Of a stretch of 64,000 nucleotides of DNA, positions 24,916-38,500 are shown one piece after another. Below the pieces are notes generated by a model. The model was not told where the DNA came from. It did not search any database and was given only the letters and a program-made list of their open reading frames with translations. Origin of the DNA: Tetrahymena thermophila SB210 (Eukaryota > Ciliophora > Oligohymenophorea > Hymenostomatida > Tetrahymenidae). Within the stretch, counting starts at the first letter, position 1. Each line of letters opens with the position of its first letter. The position numbers were made by a program, and so were the translations under genes. The stretch is from positions 1-64,000 of the forward strand of contig NW_002476520.1 of assembly GCF_000189635.1 (NCBI RefSeq), in the 5' to 3' direction.

Positions 24916-27900
24916 TCATCTATAATTAAATATTACTTCATCTAACTGTCTCATCTTTTCATGCCTTTTTTTATACTCTTCTAACTTTGATGCATTTTTT
25001 ATTTATTCTTCCTTTTGCTTTTTGACATCAGGCAAATTTTAGTATCTCCTTTTGCTTTATTCTCTCATTTCTTTTTCTGACATCTAAATTTTATAATTCA
25101 TAGTAAAAAAATTAAGATTAATATAATTAATAAATTTGCATACTTTAACTTTTTCTCCCTTGACCAGTCTATCCAAAAGACTATTACTACTTGGCGTCTT
25201 ACTTAGCCCTGTATTTTTCTGGCTTATTTAGCTAACAAAAGAAGCATCATTTATATTTAAATTTGATCTTGAACTAATTAATATTATATAATTTAAAATA
25301 AAAGTATTAATATTTTTTTTATATTAAAAATATTGTAAATATTCTTAGTCAATTATTCTTATTCAAATTTTCTAGGTTTGATTTAATTTTATTTGTAAAA
25401 ATTTGTTTTTTTATAAAATTAAAAGTTAAATTAAAAAAAAGAAATAATAGGGTATTTAATTATATTTAATTCTATTATTTTTTTACCTTGAATTATTTTT
25501 TTTAGATGTAAAAGGAGAAATAGAGCGAGATTGATTTTTACTTGATGAATTTTTGTGCTAAACTTGTTGTTACTGCATATTATTATTTGTATCAAAAAAG
25601 TAACTGTGAGTTTCTGAAATATTCATTATATTACTAGAATTTTATTTGCTAAATTACTATTGAACTTATTTTCTTTTTTCTAAAATATTAGCTTTTGATC
25701 TTTCTTTAGAATGAGTTGGTGTTAAACTTTTTAATTTTGATCTTTCCTAATTTAAAAATAAAATTTTAATTGACAAATGAATTAAATGGAGAAAAAAATT
25801 CAAATACTTTTGATTGTTCTTTATTATCTTCTAGTCTTTTTGCTATATGAGCCTTTCTAGCAACAAAATAATCTGACAGAGGCTTATGGATATTTTAATC
25901 ATCTATTATATTATCATGTTATGGGAATTTTATATCGAAAGTAGCTGAATCTTAGTGATTTCTAGCAGGTGAATTATTTGCAGTTTGATTCTAGAATAAA
26001 GTATTAATTTTGTTCGATTAGCGCTTTCTTTGTTCATAATCTGCATCAACCTTAAGTTTTAGTAAAATAGTTTTTTAAATTCTATTGTAAAATTAAATTA
26101 TTTAATATTTCATAATCAAATCCCAATTAATAAAATTCAATTTAGTTTTTTAATTTTTAAAAAAAAATTTTATTTATTTCAAGCTTTGATTTTAATTTTA
26201 AATGATAATGAAAAATAATTAATAAATTTTACTTATGATTTTCTACTTTAAGGAGTATTTACAAAAATTTATTCTTAGCTAGGCTCAAGAGTAAAAGGAA
26301 TTTTTTAAGGTGCTATTGGTTAAAATTTTTAAGTGTCAATATTTACTGGAGTATTTGAAATATTGCTTTAAACATAAGTAGGAAGAGGAGCTAATTCTAA
26401 ATCACTATATTTAGAATTTTTTGGAGAATAAAGAGGAGGTTTACTAGCAGATTTTTAAGGAGAATTTTTATTATAAGTATGTATTGTGGTAACTGTGGTG
26501 GTAGTAACTGTATTGCCCGAATTATTAAATATCCCACTTTGAGGGTAGTAAAATTGCTGAGGAGTTTAATATTTATTTTAGTCGTATTAGTTAGGTTGAT
26601 TTAGCAAAGAATTAAAGGAGTTTGCAGATGTGCAAGGTTGCTAAAGAGTTTGTTACATGTTTTCATGTTATTAAAGTATCTAATTATTTTATTTATTTAT
26701 TGTTTGTAGCTAAGATTTGATCATGTTAATTTTATTCTAAATTTTTGTGTCGTTTAATTGTCTGTATATTTCATTAAATTAAGTATCTTAATTTAAACCA
26801 CTTCGAGGGGTTTCTGATAAATTTTAATAGTGCTTTGGTGTTGAATAAATTGCCTTTGGTGATGAAAAATCTTTTTTTTGTGAGTTTTTAGGAGAGTATG
26901 GTTAGAAGTTTTTAGGTGAAACTTAGAGTTATTATTTTGGAGAAAATTGTTAGTTTTTAGGTGATTTTTGAGCAGCTGAAATTGGAATTTGATTATTGAT
27001 GAGATGATTCTAATTATTCTTTGGTGAAACTTAGCTAATTTTTGGCGATTAAAAGTTATTTCTAGGTGATATTTAACTATTTCTCGGTGATATTTAGTTA
27101 TTTCTATTTGATCCTTGGCTGACTGAGCTATATATATTTTTAGGAGAAGATGCGACTGAATTTTAATTTGTTTTATTAATTCCATTAATATTTTTTTGTT
27201 AATTTCGAGGAGATGGTAATACAGAGTTTTTATTTTTAGGAGATGGTAAAACTGAATTTTTGTTCATAGGAGAAGGTTATCTCTTTGTTATTTTATCATT
27301 TAGCATCAGAGCTATAGCTGCTTGTTTTGTTTAAATCAAATTTTCAACATTTTTTGGAGAGCGGTAAGATTAATTGTTATTATCAATTTCATCTAGCTTA
27401 TTTTAATTTTAATTGCTAGCATTTTTAGGTGTAAGATTTAAGGTCTTGTTTGTGGGTGTTATTGAATTTGATTTGGGAGTGAGAGTTTCTTTGTTTCGAC
27501 CATAAAGAATTTATTGCATTTTCGTGTTAGGAGTGGTCTCATTTATTATGAGATCAGAGTTAGATTTATATCTTTAATGCTTGATAAGCTCATTTTCTGA
27601 AGGAATACTTGGTATTAATATGTTATTTTCTTCTGCGACCGAGTGAGATTGAGGGATTTAACTAGTCGGACTTTTCTTTAAAAGTTTTTCTAGTAAGTCT
27701 CTTTTTGATGCTGAAGATTGAGGACTTTGTATTTTTTGAATAGCGCTGCTTCGATTAGGTAAATTCTTAATTCCTCCTAAGGAATTATCTCCTCCAATAG
27801 AACTATTTTATTCCTTCCACTTTTTAAGTTAAGAAATAGGAGTTTATGATCTATTAGACTTCTGATTAGAAAATTTTAAATATTCTGGGAGTTAGTCTTT

Positions 27901-30311
27901 TGGACTTAATTTAGATTGATTCATCTTTTGAGGTGATAGAATTGAAGCTGATTCCATAAATTTATTACCAGATTTATTGTTTGAAATATGACTGATATCT
28001 GTGTGATTATCTCCTACATTTATTTGCAAACGGTCTTTAAGAGGTGACATTCTCTAACTCTTATTTTTAATATTACCTGAGTTTTCTAAATGGAAGTTGG
28101 CATTATTCATAATAACTTCTTTTTGTCTAGCAAGCCTTTCGTGTATGAACTGCAAATTACTCTGGTTAGCCTTAATGGGAGAGCAGTTAACGTATTCCTA
28201 TGGTTTTTGTTGTAGTTGTTGTTGTTGTCCCTTATTGCTATTAAAATTATCCCCTTCACAGTACTTTTACATGTTGGCAGAATAAATAGACTAAGCATCG
28301 GTATTTGTAGGTAAATAGTTAGGATTGCTTTTTTCATGTTAATGCGGATTTTGCTATTAATATCTACTATTACTTATGTAGCTATTGTTGTTTTGGTTTA
28401 TGGTTGAATTTAAGTTTATATTCTCAATGTTATTAGTTATAATTGTATTAGGAGAGAAATCTCTTTTTCTTGCAGAGTCGATAACATTCTTTTAGCTGCC
28501 GCTATTAACTGCTGGATTATTAATAAAATTATTATAAGCTTCTATTTAAAATTGTCTCATTAAATCTAGATCATCAATTGTTAATTGCTCATTTGCATTT
28601 GAGTTTCTATTATTTAGAATCTTACTATTTTATCTATTTTCATCTGCACCAAAAAGATATTTTTAGGCTGATGTATTATTGTTTGAAGGATTATTAGGAG
28701 AAGTTTAACGATTCTTCAATTATTATGCAGAAGGAATACTATTGTAATCATAAAACTCTTATTAGTAATTCATATTATTATGGTTAAACTCTTAAGTTTA
28801 TGGAGCTATGGACATTATTTTATGTGGATTACTGATGCCTCTTTATCCACTGTCACAATTAGTATTTCTGTTAAACTTCGGAGTATTTTATTCTATTTTC
28901 TTTTTGGTTTAATTATCTAATTAAGTGGTTTGTTTTTCATTTATATCTGTTCTTGATGAAGGTAGATATCTAGAGCTGTAATTTAATTTGTATTGTAATT
29001 CTTCCGAGCTATAATTCTAGATAAGCTAGCTAGTATTGTTTTTTGCTGTCATACTAATATTACTAAGACTGCTCTTTCTATCTTATTCCTATCTTTCATT
29101 TTTTGTATGATAAACAAGATTCTACTAACCAGCATTTTAATTTGAATTAAACTTATTGTTGAAGTTGAGCTAATTTATATGCCTATTATCTTATGAATAT
29201 CTCTCTAACAGATAAATATCCTCTAACTAAGAATCATTTTAATCTCTTGTATTTCTGGGTGATCCTTTTGTATTTCTATGAGAATCACAAGTTATCTAAA
29301 AAGCTATTTTTAATTAATAAAATCATTTAAAAATTAATTAAGATATTATTTATTTATAACTCTTTAAGACAAACAAAATTTACTTACGCTTATCTTTTGT
29401 CTCAAAGGGGATTGTGATTTTTATATGTGAGTTGTCTTTTTCCATTAAAGAAGGGTAGATGATTGGTTTGGTTTGAGGAGGTCTCATTTCCTCTCTTAGT
29501 TAATACAAACTTTCGTTTACAGTTTCTTATGCAGATTTTTTGTGAGTTGTATTTGTCCTGCTTGAGGCACATTAATCTAAATCTTAGTTTGAAGATATTG
29601 AAAAATGCACTCCAGATAAATCATTTTCATTAGCAATATCTTTTTCTATAATTTATACAAAATTGTGATTGTAATTAATATAATTATTTGGATTTAATGC
29701 AACAAACTTATATAAATATCCAAAGTAAATATATTTTATTTTTATTACCTTCTAACTTATTCATGGTTACGTTGAACTCTACAATAGATCTTTTTGGTTA
29801 AGTTTTCTTCACTAAGATTGGCTTTATTGGACTAGAAGGGGCAGTTTGAGAGTTGTATCTTGGTGACTGCATATTTTAGAAAGTAAGAAAGTCTTTTTTA
29901 AATTCAAATTGTTGCTAAAAAAGAAATGTTACCTTATTTGATGATTTGTTACTAACATCTTGCAAAATCTAATTGTTTAAATTCAGAGAAACTTATTTTT
30001 TTTCATTTTACTAGTTAGAAGCATTTTAATTATTGGACATGAAAGGTGACTAATTTATAAATTTTTCAAATAAGTATTTTAACTTAATTTAGATTTAAAA
30101 GTATTACTATTCCATTTGATTTGTGAGAATAATCAGTGAAAGCAGGTGGTGACTCAAACTAAACTAAATCGCTTTGGTTTCTTATTTACTAATTTCTACT
30201 TAATTTCTAATATGGGCGTATTGATGAGAATTAAGCCTAATTTATTTTAGCCATGTTGCTATTCAACGTATTCTAATTACTATTTTCTGTATTAGTATGT
30301 TGCTTGTCCAT
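24916..30311 (-). CDS. Large disordered Q/N/S-rich protein with clustered SP-K/R-N motifs, 1544 aa
   Basis: Eight exons, phases all consistent: 30311-30108, 30049-29749, 29645-29388, 29303-26233 (main exon, 3071 nt), 26050-25808, 25746-25487, 25273-25144 and 25083-24916 (TGA 24918-24916). The protein is almost entirely low complexity: N, Q, S, K and P, with no membrane segment and no recognisable folded domain. Residues about 927-1092 hold about 15 S/T-P-K/R sites, many as SPKN or SPRN with spacing of 6-12 residues; further SP and TP sites occur to the C-terminus (NTPQSRKSQ, SPFTSKK). Proline-directed sites followed by a basic residue are the consensus of CDKs, so phospho-regulation in the cell cycle is a plausible inference. 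The last about 60 residues are charged and helical. The acceptor of exon 4 was chosen at 29304 because the nearer AG puts a TGA in frame. Confidence 0.82.
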
Positions 30312-31717
30312 ACTTTATTTATTTATTTATTTATTTATTATTCTATTAGCAAAAAAAATTTAATTCCGAATTTTTAATAAATTAATAACTAATTTTTCAA
30401 AAGCTTATTTGAATAGAATTCTTCTTTCTAAATCTAGATTTCTCTATCAATGACTTTTTGCATAACTAATTAATATACCGTATACATTTTAACGAATATT
30501 TTGTTTGCTCAAATTAAATCCTATCAATATTGCTTTTGTAAATTTCCAGTGAATCATCAATTTTATGAATATTATATTTTTATAAAACCACATTTATCTG
30601 TTCTCTTTCTTTCTTCATTAAATTAAGCATTTAAATATATTTTATATAAATTTTATTTATTTTATTTAAAACAAACAAGCAAAATAAATATAATATTTTA
30701 TCTTTATTCTATGTGGCCTTAGAAAAAATTTTTATTTGACAACGTTTTTTAATTATTTAAAGCAATGAAATTTTTAATGTTATATTAATTGATGAAATCT
30801 TTAAAAATTATTAAATTTATGAAGTGATGAAATTTATTTTTGTTGAGAACTCTTGTAAGTATGGTTAATTTTTTCATCTTTTCTATGATTATTCATAAAG
30901 ATTAATTTGTCAATCAATTAGCATCTAAATATTTTTTAATTACTAATTTATTCTTTCTTTATTGTAAAAAATGTTATTTATTTTAACATAATTTTTCCTG
31001 ATACAATTTATTATTAATGTTTAATTGAAATATTAATTTTTTCATAATTAATTAATTAAATAAATATGTTTTTTTTAAGAGTAATTTTAAACATTTTTTT
31101 TTTATTTTGATTATTTTTACAAAGTGAAGTATTCAAAAAAGATAAAAGGTTTATTTTAAGCTATTGATAAATTTTAAGAAGTTAAAAGGTTTATTCTAAG
31201 CGGTTTATAATGTTTTTATAAAGAATTATTTTGAAAATAAATGCAAATAGGAATAAGTAGTAAGTGAGTGAAGTAGAAGAAATTTAGGAGCACAAAGACA
31301 GGTTTTAATTAATCAAATAATTATTCAAGTAATTACATATGAATGGTAGGTAAGCTTATGAGTTTAGAAGTTCTGTGAATCGCAATGACTAAAAAAATAA
31401 AGCTGACTAAGCTTTTTGAAGAATCTACTAACAATATTTATGTGTTTGCTAAATGAAAATAAAAAAGGTTTAATTTTGAAGTTTTTAAAGAAAATAAATA
31501 AATAATTATTTTTTTATGCATAAATTAATTATTATTTAATTAATTGCTAGTTAAATAAATAAAAAAAAGGAGTGAAATCAATCAATATTAAAGATAATTA
31601 ATAAAATATTAGATAGAGTCTGAAAAATAAAATTTAATTGTTACTCATAAGATACTATCTAATTGAATTAGGTTAAACAAAACTAACTTCAAGTTTTAAA
31701 GCAATTTTAGGTCATTC
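30312..31717. other. Divergent promoter region
   Basis: About 1.4 kb between the divergent starts of the disordered-protein gene (-) and the HPt gene (+). It is strongly AT-rich, with an ATTT run next to the minus-strand ATG and two diverged copies of AAAAGGTTTATT(T/C)TAAGC near 31144 and 31184. No coding frame is supported. Confidence 0.6.
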
Positions 31718-32955
31718 ATGATAGATTATTTTAAAGCATTTGAAGAGGAATATATTCCTATTGATGTTTAAAAGGGTAAAGAGACCCATGGTGATGAAAT
31801 GTTTCCTATGTTAGTAGATAATTATAGGTCTCTATAATTTGACAAGGATTACTAAAGAATTCATGAAGGTCTTCTTAATGAAAGCTATCAAACTTTGAAA
31901 GATGTAACTCATAGCATAAAAGGATCACTAGGGTAAATAATAATAAATTAATTTTTAGTTTCTCATAGAATTTTTTTACAGATATTTTTTGAAAATTGAA
32001 TAGGTATCTATGCCCTTTCGTAGTAGGTGGAATATCTGATTAATTGTAAATTTTCATTAGAGATAGAATACCAGATAAGGAGGGAAAAATAAAACTACCT
32101 TTCACTGAAGAGGAGAAATAAAGAGTGTACAAAGATTCTCTTTTTATTTTAACAGAAATGACAGCTTTGTTAAGATATTTTAGTAAAAATTATCCTGATT
32201 TCTAAACTAAGTATAGTTTTGAAAGCGCCAAGAAAATCAGTAATAAATATACTTTTTTCTTTAAAATATTTTTCTATTTTAGCATATTACTATGAATTTA
32301 AAATCATAATAAATAGAAATAGAATTTATTAGTTTTTCGACCTAAGTTACTACATTTTTCTATATATTTTTATAGCTTTATATGTAAGAAGCTTATTTAT
32401 ATTTTGCTTTGCAATTGATAAAACAAAATTGATAGATATTTTCAAATAGGCTTATGCGAATTTAACAAAAAAATGCTTTAGTTAGGAATTCTATTTTATC
32501 TTTTTTTATTTATTTAAATATTATTAGTTGATGACTGCTATAAAGTCTACTTTAAGCGTTTCTCGATTCCTTATAATGACGAATAAAATATGAATAGCAA
32601 TAGCAATAATAATAACAATAATAATAACAACAATAATATAAGCAAAAATTTAGAGAAATAGTAAAGTAGCCAGACAGATAAATTATAGAAGTCCTAGCAA
32701 GTTGCTTCAGTGGGTAATGACAATTCATTGGCTATTAAAGAATCTTCAATAAGACAAGTAACTCAAGATAAAGATGATTAGAAAAAAAATTCTAAAAATA
32801 CATAATCAGCCACAGCTGCACCAATAAAAGAAGAAAATAGCACTGTGGTTGCAGATCCTGAAGAAAAAAAAGAAGAAGGAGTAGGTAGTCATGATATTAA
32901 GTTAGAGTAACAGGAGAAAAATTAGCCATGCTGCAATGCTTGCAATATTTTCTGA
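31718..32955 (+). CDS. HPt-like phosphotransfer protein with C-terminal CAAX-like box, 292 aa
   Basis: Three exons, 31718-31932, 32004-32239 and 32528-32955 (introns 71 and 288 nt). Residues 1 to about 165 form a helical domain with the histidine-phosphotransfer signature VTHSIKGSLG, H65 being the presumed phosphoacceptor, preceded by the helix ESYQTLKD as in HPt proteins. HPt domains relay phosphate between response regulators in hybrid histidine-kinase pathways. A second part is a long S/N/Q/E/K-rich tail beginning with a poly-N stretch. The protein ends CCNACNIF; the last four residues fit C-a-a-X (C289, X = F), and two further cysteines could be palmitoylated, so membrane anchoring is likely. 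No kinase or receiver domain is in the window. The 288-nt intron could hide a small exon; the direct join gives the smooth KKIIDDCYKVYF. Confidence 0.75.
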
Positions 32956-33936
32956 CCAAAAAAGAATCTATTTATTATACTTTTGTTTGGATCAGCTACA
33001 AAAAGTAAATTAATGAACAAGAAAGCCAATAAATAATTATAACATTTAATAGTAACAAATTTGATGTAAAATAATTTTTTAAAAACGACTACTAAAATCT
33101 ATGGTTGCTATTGGAGACAATTAATAAATTATAGTAACTAAAGCTTCTTTTTGTTTAATACAAATAGAATTTAAATTATAATATCTCCTTCCTTCAATAT
33201 TTATATTAATAATTTAATATTCACACATAAACATATACAATGAAGAGGTTAATTCACTCAATTGCTTCTAATTTATTTTAAGCCTTTGATTAAAAGAATA
33301 AAAATATGAAAGTAAGAAAGTAAATAAGTAAGTAAGTATTCTAGCAATATGTAAAAACTAACTAAAGTCATTCAATGCTTTTGATATCTATTTAACAATC
33401 AATCAATCAATAAATCAATATATATATTTATATTTTAATATTTCCCTTTATCAAATTTAAAATACGCTCTTATTTTGCATATAAAATAAATTATTATAAT
33501 TTTTAATACGCACTTAAATTACACTATTATTTTTATTAAAAGCTGCAATCGTTTATTTTGTTTAATCAATTTTCATTTTATCATTCTAAACTTACAAAAT
33601 CTAATTCACCAATTATTTTAACGTCAACAATATTTATTGATAATTGGTGAAGGTATTTATTTATTTAAATTTAGTATTTTTGTGACTGATTATATTCTTA
33701 AGTATTTATTTATTTATTTAGCTAGCTTGATGTCGCGCCTAAATTTTAGCGCAAAAAGAAAAATATAATTAATAAATCAGTTTAAAGAGAAATTGAATGT
33801 TAAAAAATAAATTAAAATAAGATATAAAAAATAAATACTTATATGATTGATTATATTAATAGTAGCTTGTATTTAATATTTTTTAAAATTACTACTCAAA
33901 TTATAAATAGATTAGATATAAACTACAAAATTTACC
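32956..33936. other. Intergenic spacer
   Basis: AT-rich spacer between the HPt gene and the Psf2 gene, with no supported frame. It includes simple AATC/ATTT-rich tracts near 33400 and 33710, and the Psf2 promoter region. Confidence 0.6.
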
Positions 33937-34779
33937 ATGCAGTTTGATTAATTAACCTTGAATGAGGTGGATTTTCTGATAAAATAAATTAACTTGACTA
34001 CCATTTTACCTAGCTACACTGAAGAAAGAACATATAATTTGATTTAGGTTTTTTATTCCTTTCTTTAAAAATTAAGATATTGAAATATTATTTTAATAAA
34101 CAGGGAGATTTCGGCCCATTCAAGCCAAACATCCCAGCGAAGGTAATAAAAAGATTAATTCAGAAAATTAATTGCAAGCTTTTATAATCTTTTGGAAAAT
34201 ATAAAGGTACCTTTGTGGTTAGCTATTCATTTAAAGAGAAGCAATAAATGTAGAATAGTTCCACCTGATTGGCTTAATGAGCAAATTTTGACAAAAGTAT
34301 TTGACAGTGAAAAGCAAAATGATGAACTTTAAAATCTTCCTTATCAATTTTTTGAAATAGCTCATATTCTTATCAAATAGTAAATTTTTGTTTGGATAAA
34401 TGTTATTTTATATGTCAAATAAATAAATAAATAAATAAAAAGTTGCTGTGAGAGTATTCCAAATGTTCAAAAGGTAAGAAGCGTGCTTGATGACATAGAA
34501 AATATAAGGGAAACAAAAATTGATATTAAAATGCTAAAAATAGATTAAAACACTAAATTTGTAAGATTTAATAATATTTCTTAATATGAAGTCAATAAAA
34601 AGAGAAAAGTTCTTGAGCTTTTTATGGATGGACTTAACAATATTTAAAAAGTTGTTCAAGTAATATTTTTATTTTCTCATAACAACCATTTTTAACTAAA
34701 TTTCTTATTAATTAAAATAAAGAAAAACAATATGGACATTTCTAAATTCACTGTTTCACAGCATATGAGCTAAAATTGA
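33937..34779 (+). CDS. PSF2: GINS complex subunit Psf2
   Basis: Exons 33937-34047, 34104-34142, 34207-34379 and 34443-34659, then 34723-34779; this gives 198 aa. The last 63-nt intron (34660-34722) is in frame, so reading through it would give 219 aa. The match to Psf2 is clear in order: a short N-terminal strand-helix segment, GDFGPFKPNIPAKVPLWLAI, then LKRSNKCRIVPPDWLNEQIL, LPYQFFEIAHILI and a C-terminal helical part. Family members have GPF-P----VPLWLA--LK---KC-I-PP-W, and usual lengths of 180-215 aa agree. Psf2 with Sld5, Psf1 and Psf3 forms GINS, the Cdc45-MCM helicase partner at replication forks in the nucleus. The gene is split by four short introns, typical of a conserved Tetrahymena housekeeping gene. 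The final exon is the least certain part. Confidence 0.92.
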
Positions 34780-35580
34780 ACAATTTTTAATTTTTATAAT
34801 TAAATTTTTGTTATCAAATCTTAAAATAATTTAAAAATGATTACTGATTTAATTATAAAAAATCTCTTGTTAAATTATTATTTGTTATAAATAAATTAGT
34901 AAAATTTTTAAATAGCTTTTAATCAACTATATAATTAATTATAAATCAAAAAACATTTTTAAATTATTGTTTATACCTTACAATAGCAAATCTAGCTCAC
35001 TTTTCATAATTTTATAATAATTAAATTTCAAACCATTAATCATATTTTAAAAAAGAAAATTTTACTTCAGGTTAGATATATGTTTATTTTTGTTCTAGTA
35101 TATATAATAAAATTTTTCTATATTTTATTCAAAAAATAGTAAAGTAAATAAAGTCTTTTATTTACAACTTTATATTCATTAAAAAATTAATTCATATAAC
35201 ATTTAAAATTTTTTGTTTATTTTACTTCACATTCAAAAAATAATTTATATTTTATTCATTTGAAATAAAAATGATATATGATTTAAAATCTTTAATAATT
35301 GACAGTAACTTGTATTCTTAAGTTTGTAAAATCAGCTTTTTACTTATTTAGTTTGTGTTTTTACATTTTAAAGTAGATTAAAGTAATTAGAAAATTTAAG
35401 CTGTTTTTTATCAGTGAGTTTTGAGAATTTAGCACATCCTCAATTCAGATTTAATCGTTAATATATGAATAGTATTAGCATAATAAAATTTTGTAATAAT
35501 TAGTGAATTATAAAGTAGAGGTATTGCTAATTTTTTTTAGTTTATAAAAAGTATTATAAAGTATAAAAATAAGTAGAAAA
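34780..35580. other. Spacer upstream of the receptor cluster
   Basis: About 800 bp of AT-rich sequence with no supported frame. It ends in the 5' flank of the first cluster gene. No similarity to the flanks conserved in the later copies was seen. Confidence 0.6.
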
Positions 35581-38500
35581 ATGAAGTTTTTAATTTTAAG
35601 CCTTATTATAGCAGTTTCAACTACTCTTATAACTGGAGTAGCATTTGTTTTAAGTATATTTTACATAAAACTATGGGATTCCCTAAGCGTTTGGTAATTT
35701 TTATTTTATGTTTTCCATATTTTTTTTTTGTTGATTGATTTTTGTTACTAATAATAAATAGTGCTACATATATTATGAACTATTAAAATTATAAAAATAT
35801 GAGAAAAAGCATTAATAAATCTTTTATTTTTTGTTCATAAAATATAGGGAATAAGATAGTAGCTAATGGATATTATAAACATAGAAGCAAATCTTAGCGA
35901 ATTCTTTAACTTCATTAAAGATTTTAGAAGAGTACAGCTTTGATTAGGTTAGAAATACAAATGTTTAACATTATATCATCAATTTAATTTTAAAAGGTTT
36001 AATTGCACATGGTTGTTATAAATAATCTGATATATAAATATTACAATCAACAATTAACAGGTAAAATTATTATTTAAATACTAGATTGATTAATTTATTT
36101 ACAAAATAAAAATTTATATAGCAAATAAAAATACTATTTTTACAATCTGTTCTTATAGAGAGCTTATCTTTAATTAATGCTAATAGAATGTTTACACATA
36201 GTTAAATCAAAGCCAATACTATGTAGATTTATATTTTGTTAGAACTCTATTCAAGTATGATTTACTTATGGATAATTAGAAATAATTCATTCAAATGGTA
36301 TGTATTATCATCATATTCATTATTTACTAAAAAATATTTTCTTTACTTTTACTTTGTTTGTTTAAATTCATCAAAAAAAATAATAATTTTCTGATTTTGA
36401 TGACTAAATTTATAATATTAATAAAAATATATTTCATTTTAATCATTTATAATAAAAATAAAAGAACGATTTTGTTTCTTTTTATGGAAAGGCTGCATTC
36501 TATGCTAGTTAGCTGGAGGGCTTGATTTAATTAGCGTTTATTTACAATTCTGATGTAACTTCAGTACAATATGGTATTCCATCTGGGTATTTTATTTTTG
36601 TATTAAATAGAAAATTAATTATTTTATTTCAATGTTAATAGTTTTTATAACTATACTGATTCTGACTATGAGAATTGTTTAGGCAATGATTTTATAGAAC
36701 CATACGATCCTAGATGTAGACCGTGGTTTTAGTTTTCTTCTAAACATCCAGGTAATATTTTTATAGACAGCAAATATGAAAGTGTTTGTTTAATTTAATC
36801 TAGGCTACTTTTTTTTTTAACCTTATCTTGATTCTCTTGGATAAGATTTACTTATGACCCTCTCTACTTAAATAGTTTACAATAATCAGTTGTAATCAGT
36901 GAATAGCATTGATATTTACATGATAAATCTTAATAAGTTATTTAATTCTACCTAAGGAAATAACTCATATAAAGTTTTACTTCATGAATTTAATTTCACA
37001 GTAAATTTTTTTTTTTTTACTATTAAATTCAAAATATTTTGATTGTTTCTTTAGGTTTTTTCTCACCCTAAATTATATAATACGAATCTGACATCTTGGC
37101 CTGAATTGGAATACTAAAATATAACAACAATATGTAATAATACATAATAAGAAAAAGAATTATGCTTAGAGCAGAAATAATAGTTTTATAATTAAGTTAA
37201 TTCCACCATAAATTTTATATAAACTGGTAATTATTCCATAGATCAAAAATTTAATTTAGACCCTTTATATTAATATTGGACAATATACGGAGATCAAAGG
37301 TAAAATAATTAATTAATTAATTAATTCATTTATTATTTATTTATTTAATTGTTGCTTGTTTTTTATTTTTATTTTTTACTAGAATAAGCATGATTTATCC
37401 AATAAGAAGTTAAATTAAAGGATTTAACAACTAATAGCCCTATTCGTTTGCTATAGTCCTAGCTGCATAAGTTATTTAAGATAAAAGAGAATAACTTAAA
37501 CTGTTTAATTTACTTAATGCTAATTATATTAGAGTACCTCTTATTATCTCATTTATATTTATTAGTATACTGGTTATTATATTTATTATTAATTATGGCA
37601 GATTTTAGGTGCTTTAAATTTGGTACCCAATTGAACTGCTAACTTTATTTCTAAGATAAAGCTTATTGATGGATTAATCTTGTAGAATTCAAAAAAGCGA
37701 AATTAATAATGAAAGATAAAAAATATAGTAGAGTATAAATAAGCGCTCTCCAAACATAAAATATGAAAATTTAAACAATACTTCTATTTTTAAGAAAATT
37801 GATTAAAATGAAAGTTAGTAAAAAATGTTAGATTAAACTAATTCATTTATTTTTGGAAATTTAAATAATTTTAAGGTTAATAATAGCATCATTTTCATTA
37901 AAGATAAAAAACATGAAGAGTTTAAATCAAATCATTAAATAAACAAAAATAAATAAAGCATTTCTATTTAGCCAGAAGAAATATTTAACTTAGATGCTGT
38001 TTCTAGCTAAAAAACTGTTCATAGTGTTCGCAGTTTTTAATTTTAGTTTAATAGAAATAAAAGTATTCTATAATCAAACATATTTTCTCAAATACAAGAT
38101 TTCCATAATTGTCAAAAAGCACAAGATGGCTAAAATAAAATTCTTAAAGGCTTAAAACCTGCATTCTTGGAAATGCAAATAATAAAAAAAACCTTTTAAG
38201 AATTAGAGCTAGTTATAAATTACTCAGTTTAGTCTTCTCAATTAAAATCATAAGATAACTTAAGAACTCTTTTTCATTTTACTAAAGCTAAGTAGTTATT
38301 TTTAAAGTTAAAAAATGATACTGGATTAAGCCGCTGCTACTATAACTTAGGGCTGATATATCTTTTAAAAGAAGAGTACAGTATTTCATCAGAATATTTT
38401 GAATCTGCAATACAACTAAATTTAGACTGGCTAGGCTTGAGTTCTTTTTGTCAAATCAATTAATATTATGCTAGTCATAAAGACTAAGAAGAAAAAAACT

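Noticed and set aside
26793..27185. 130-codon minus-strand frame under the standard code
   Set aside because: It is an alternative frame of the SP-rich exon. The ciliate-code frame continues for over 1000 codons and joins the other exons in phase.
28097..28337. Overlapping short frames on both strands
   Set aside because: Both fall inside the 3071-nt exon of the minus-strand disordered-protein gene. The minus-strand one is in a different frame from the spliced protein and the plus-strand one is antisense.
29291..29303. Alternative splice acceptor for exon 4 of the disordered-protein gene
   Set aside because: Using the AG at the TTTTTAG nearer the coding part brings TGA in frame after two codons; the upstream AATAG acceptor keeps the frame.
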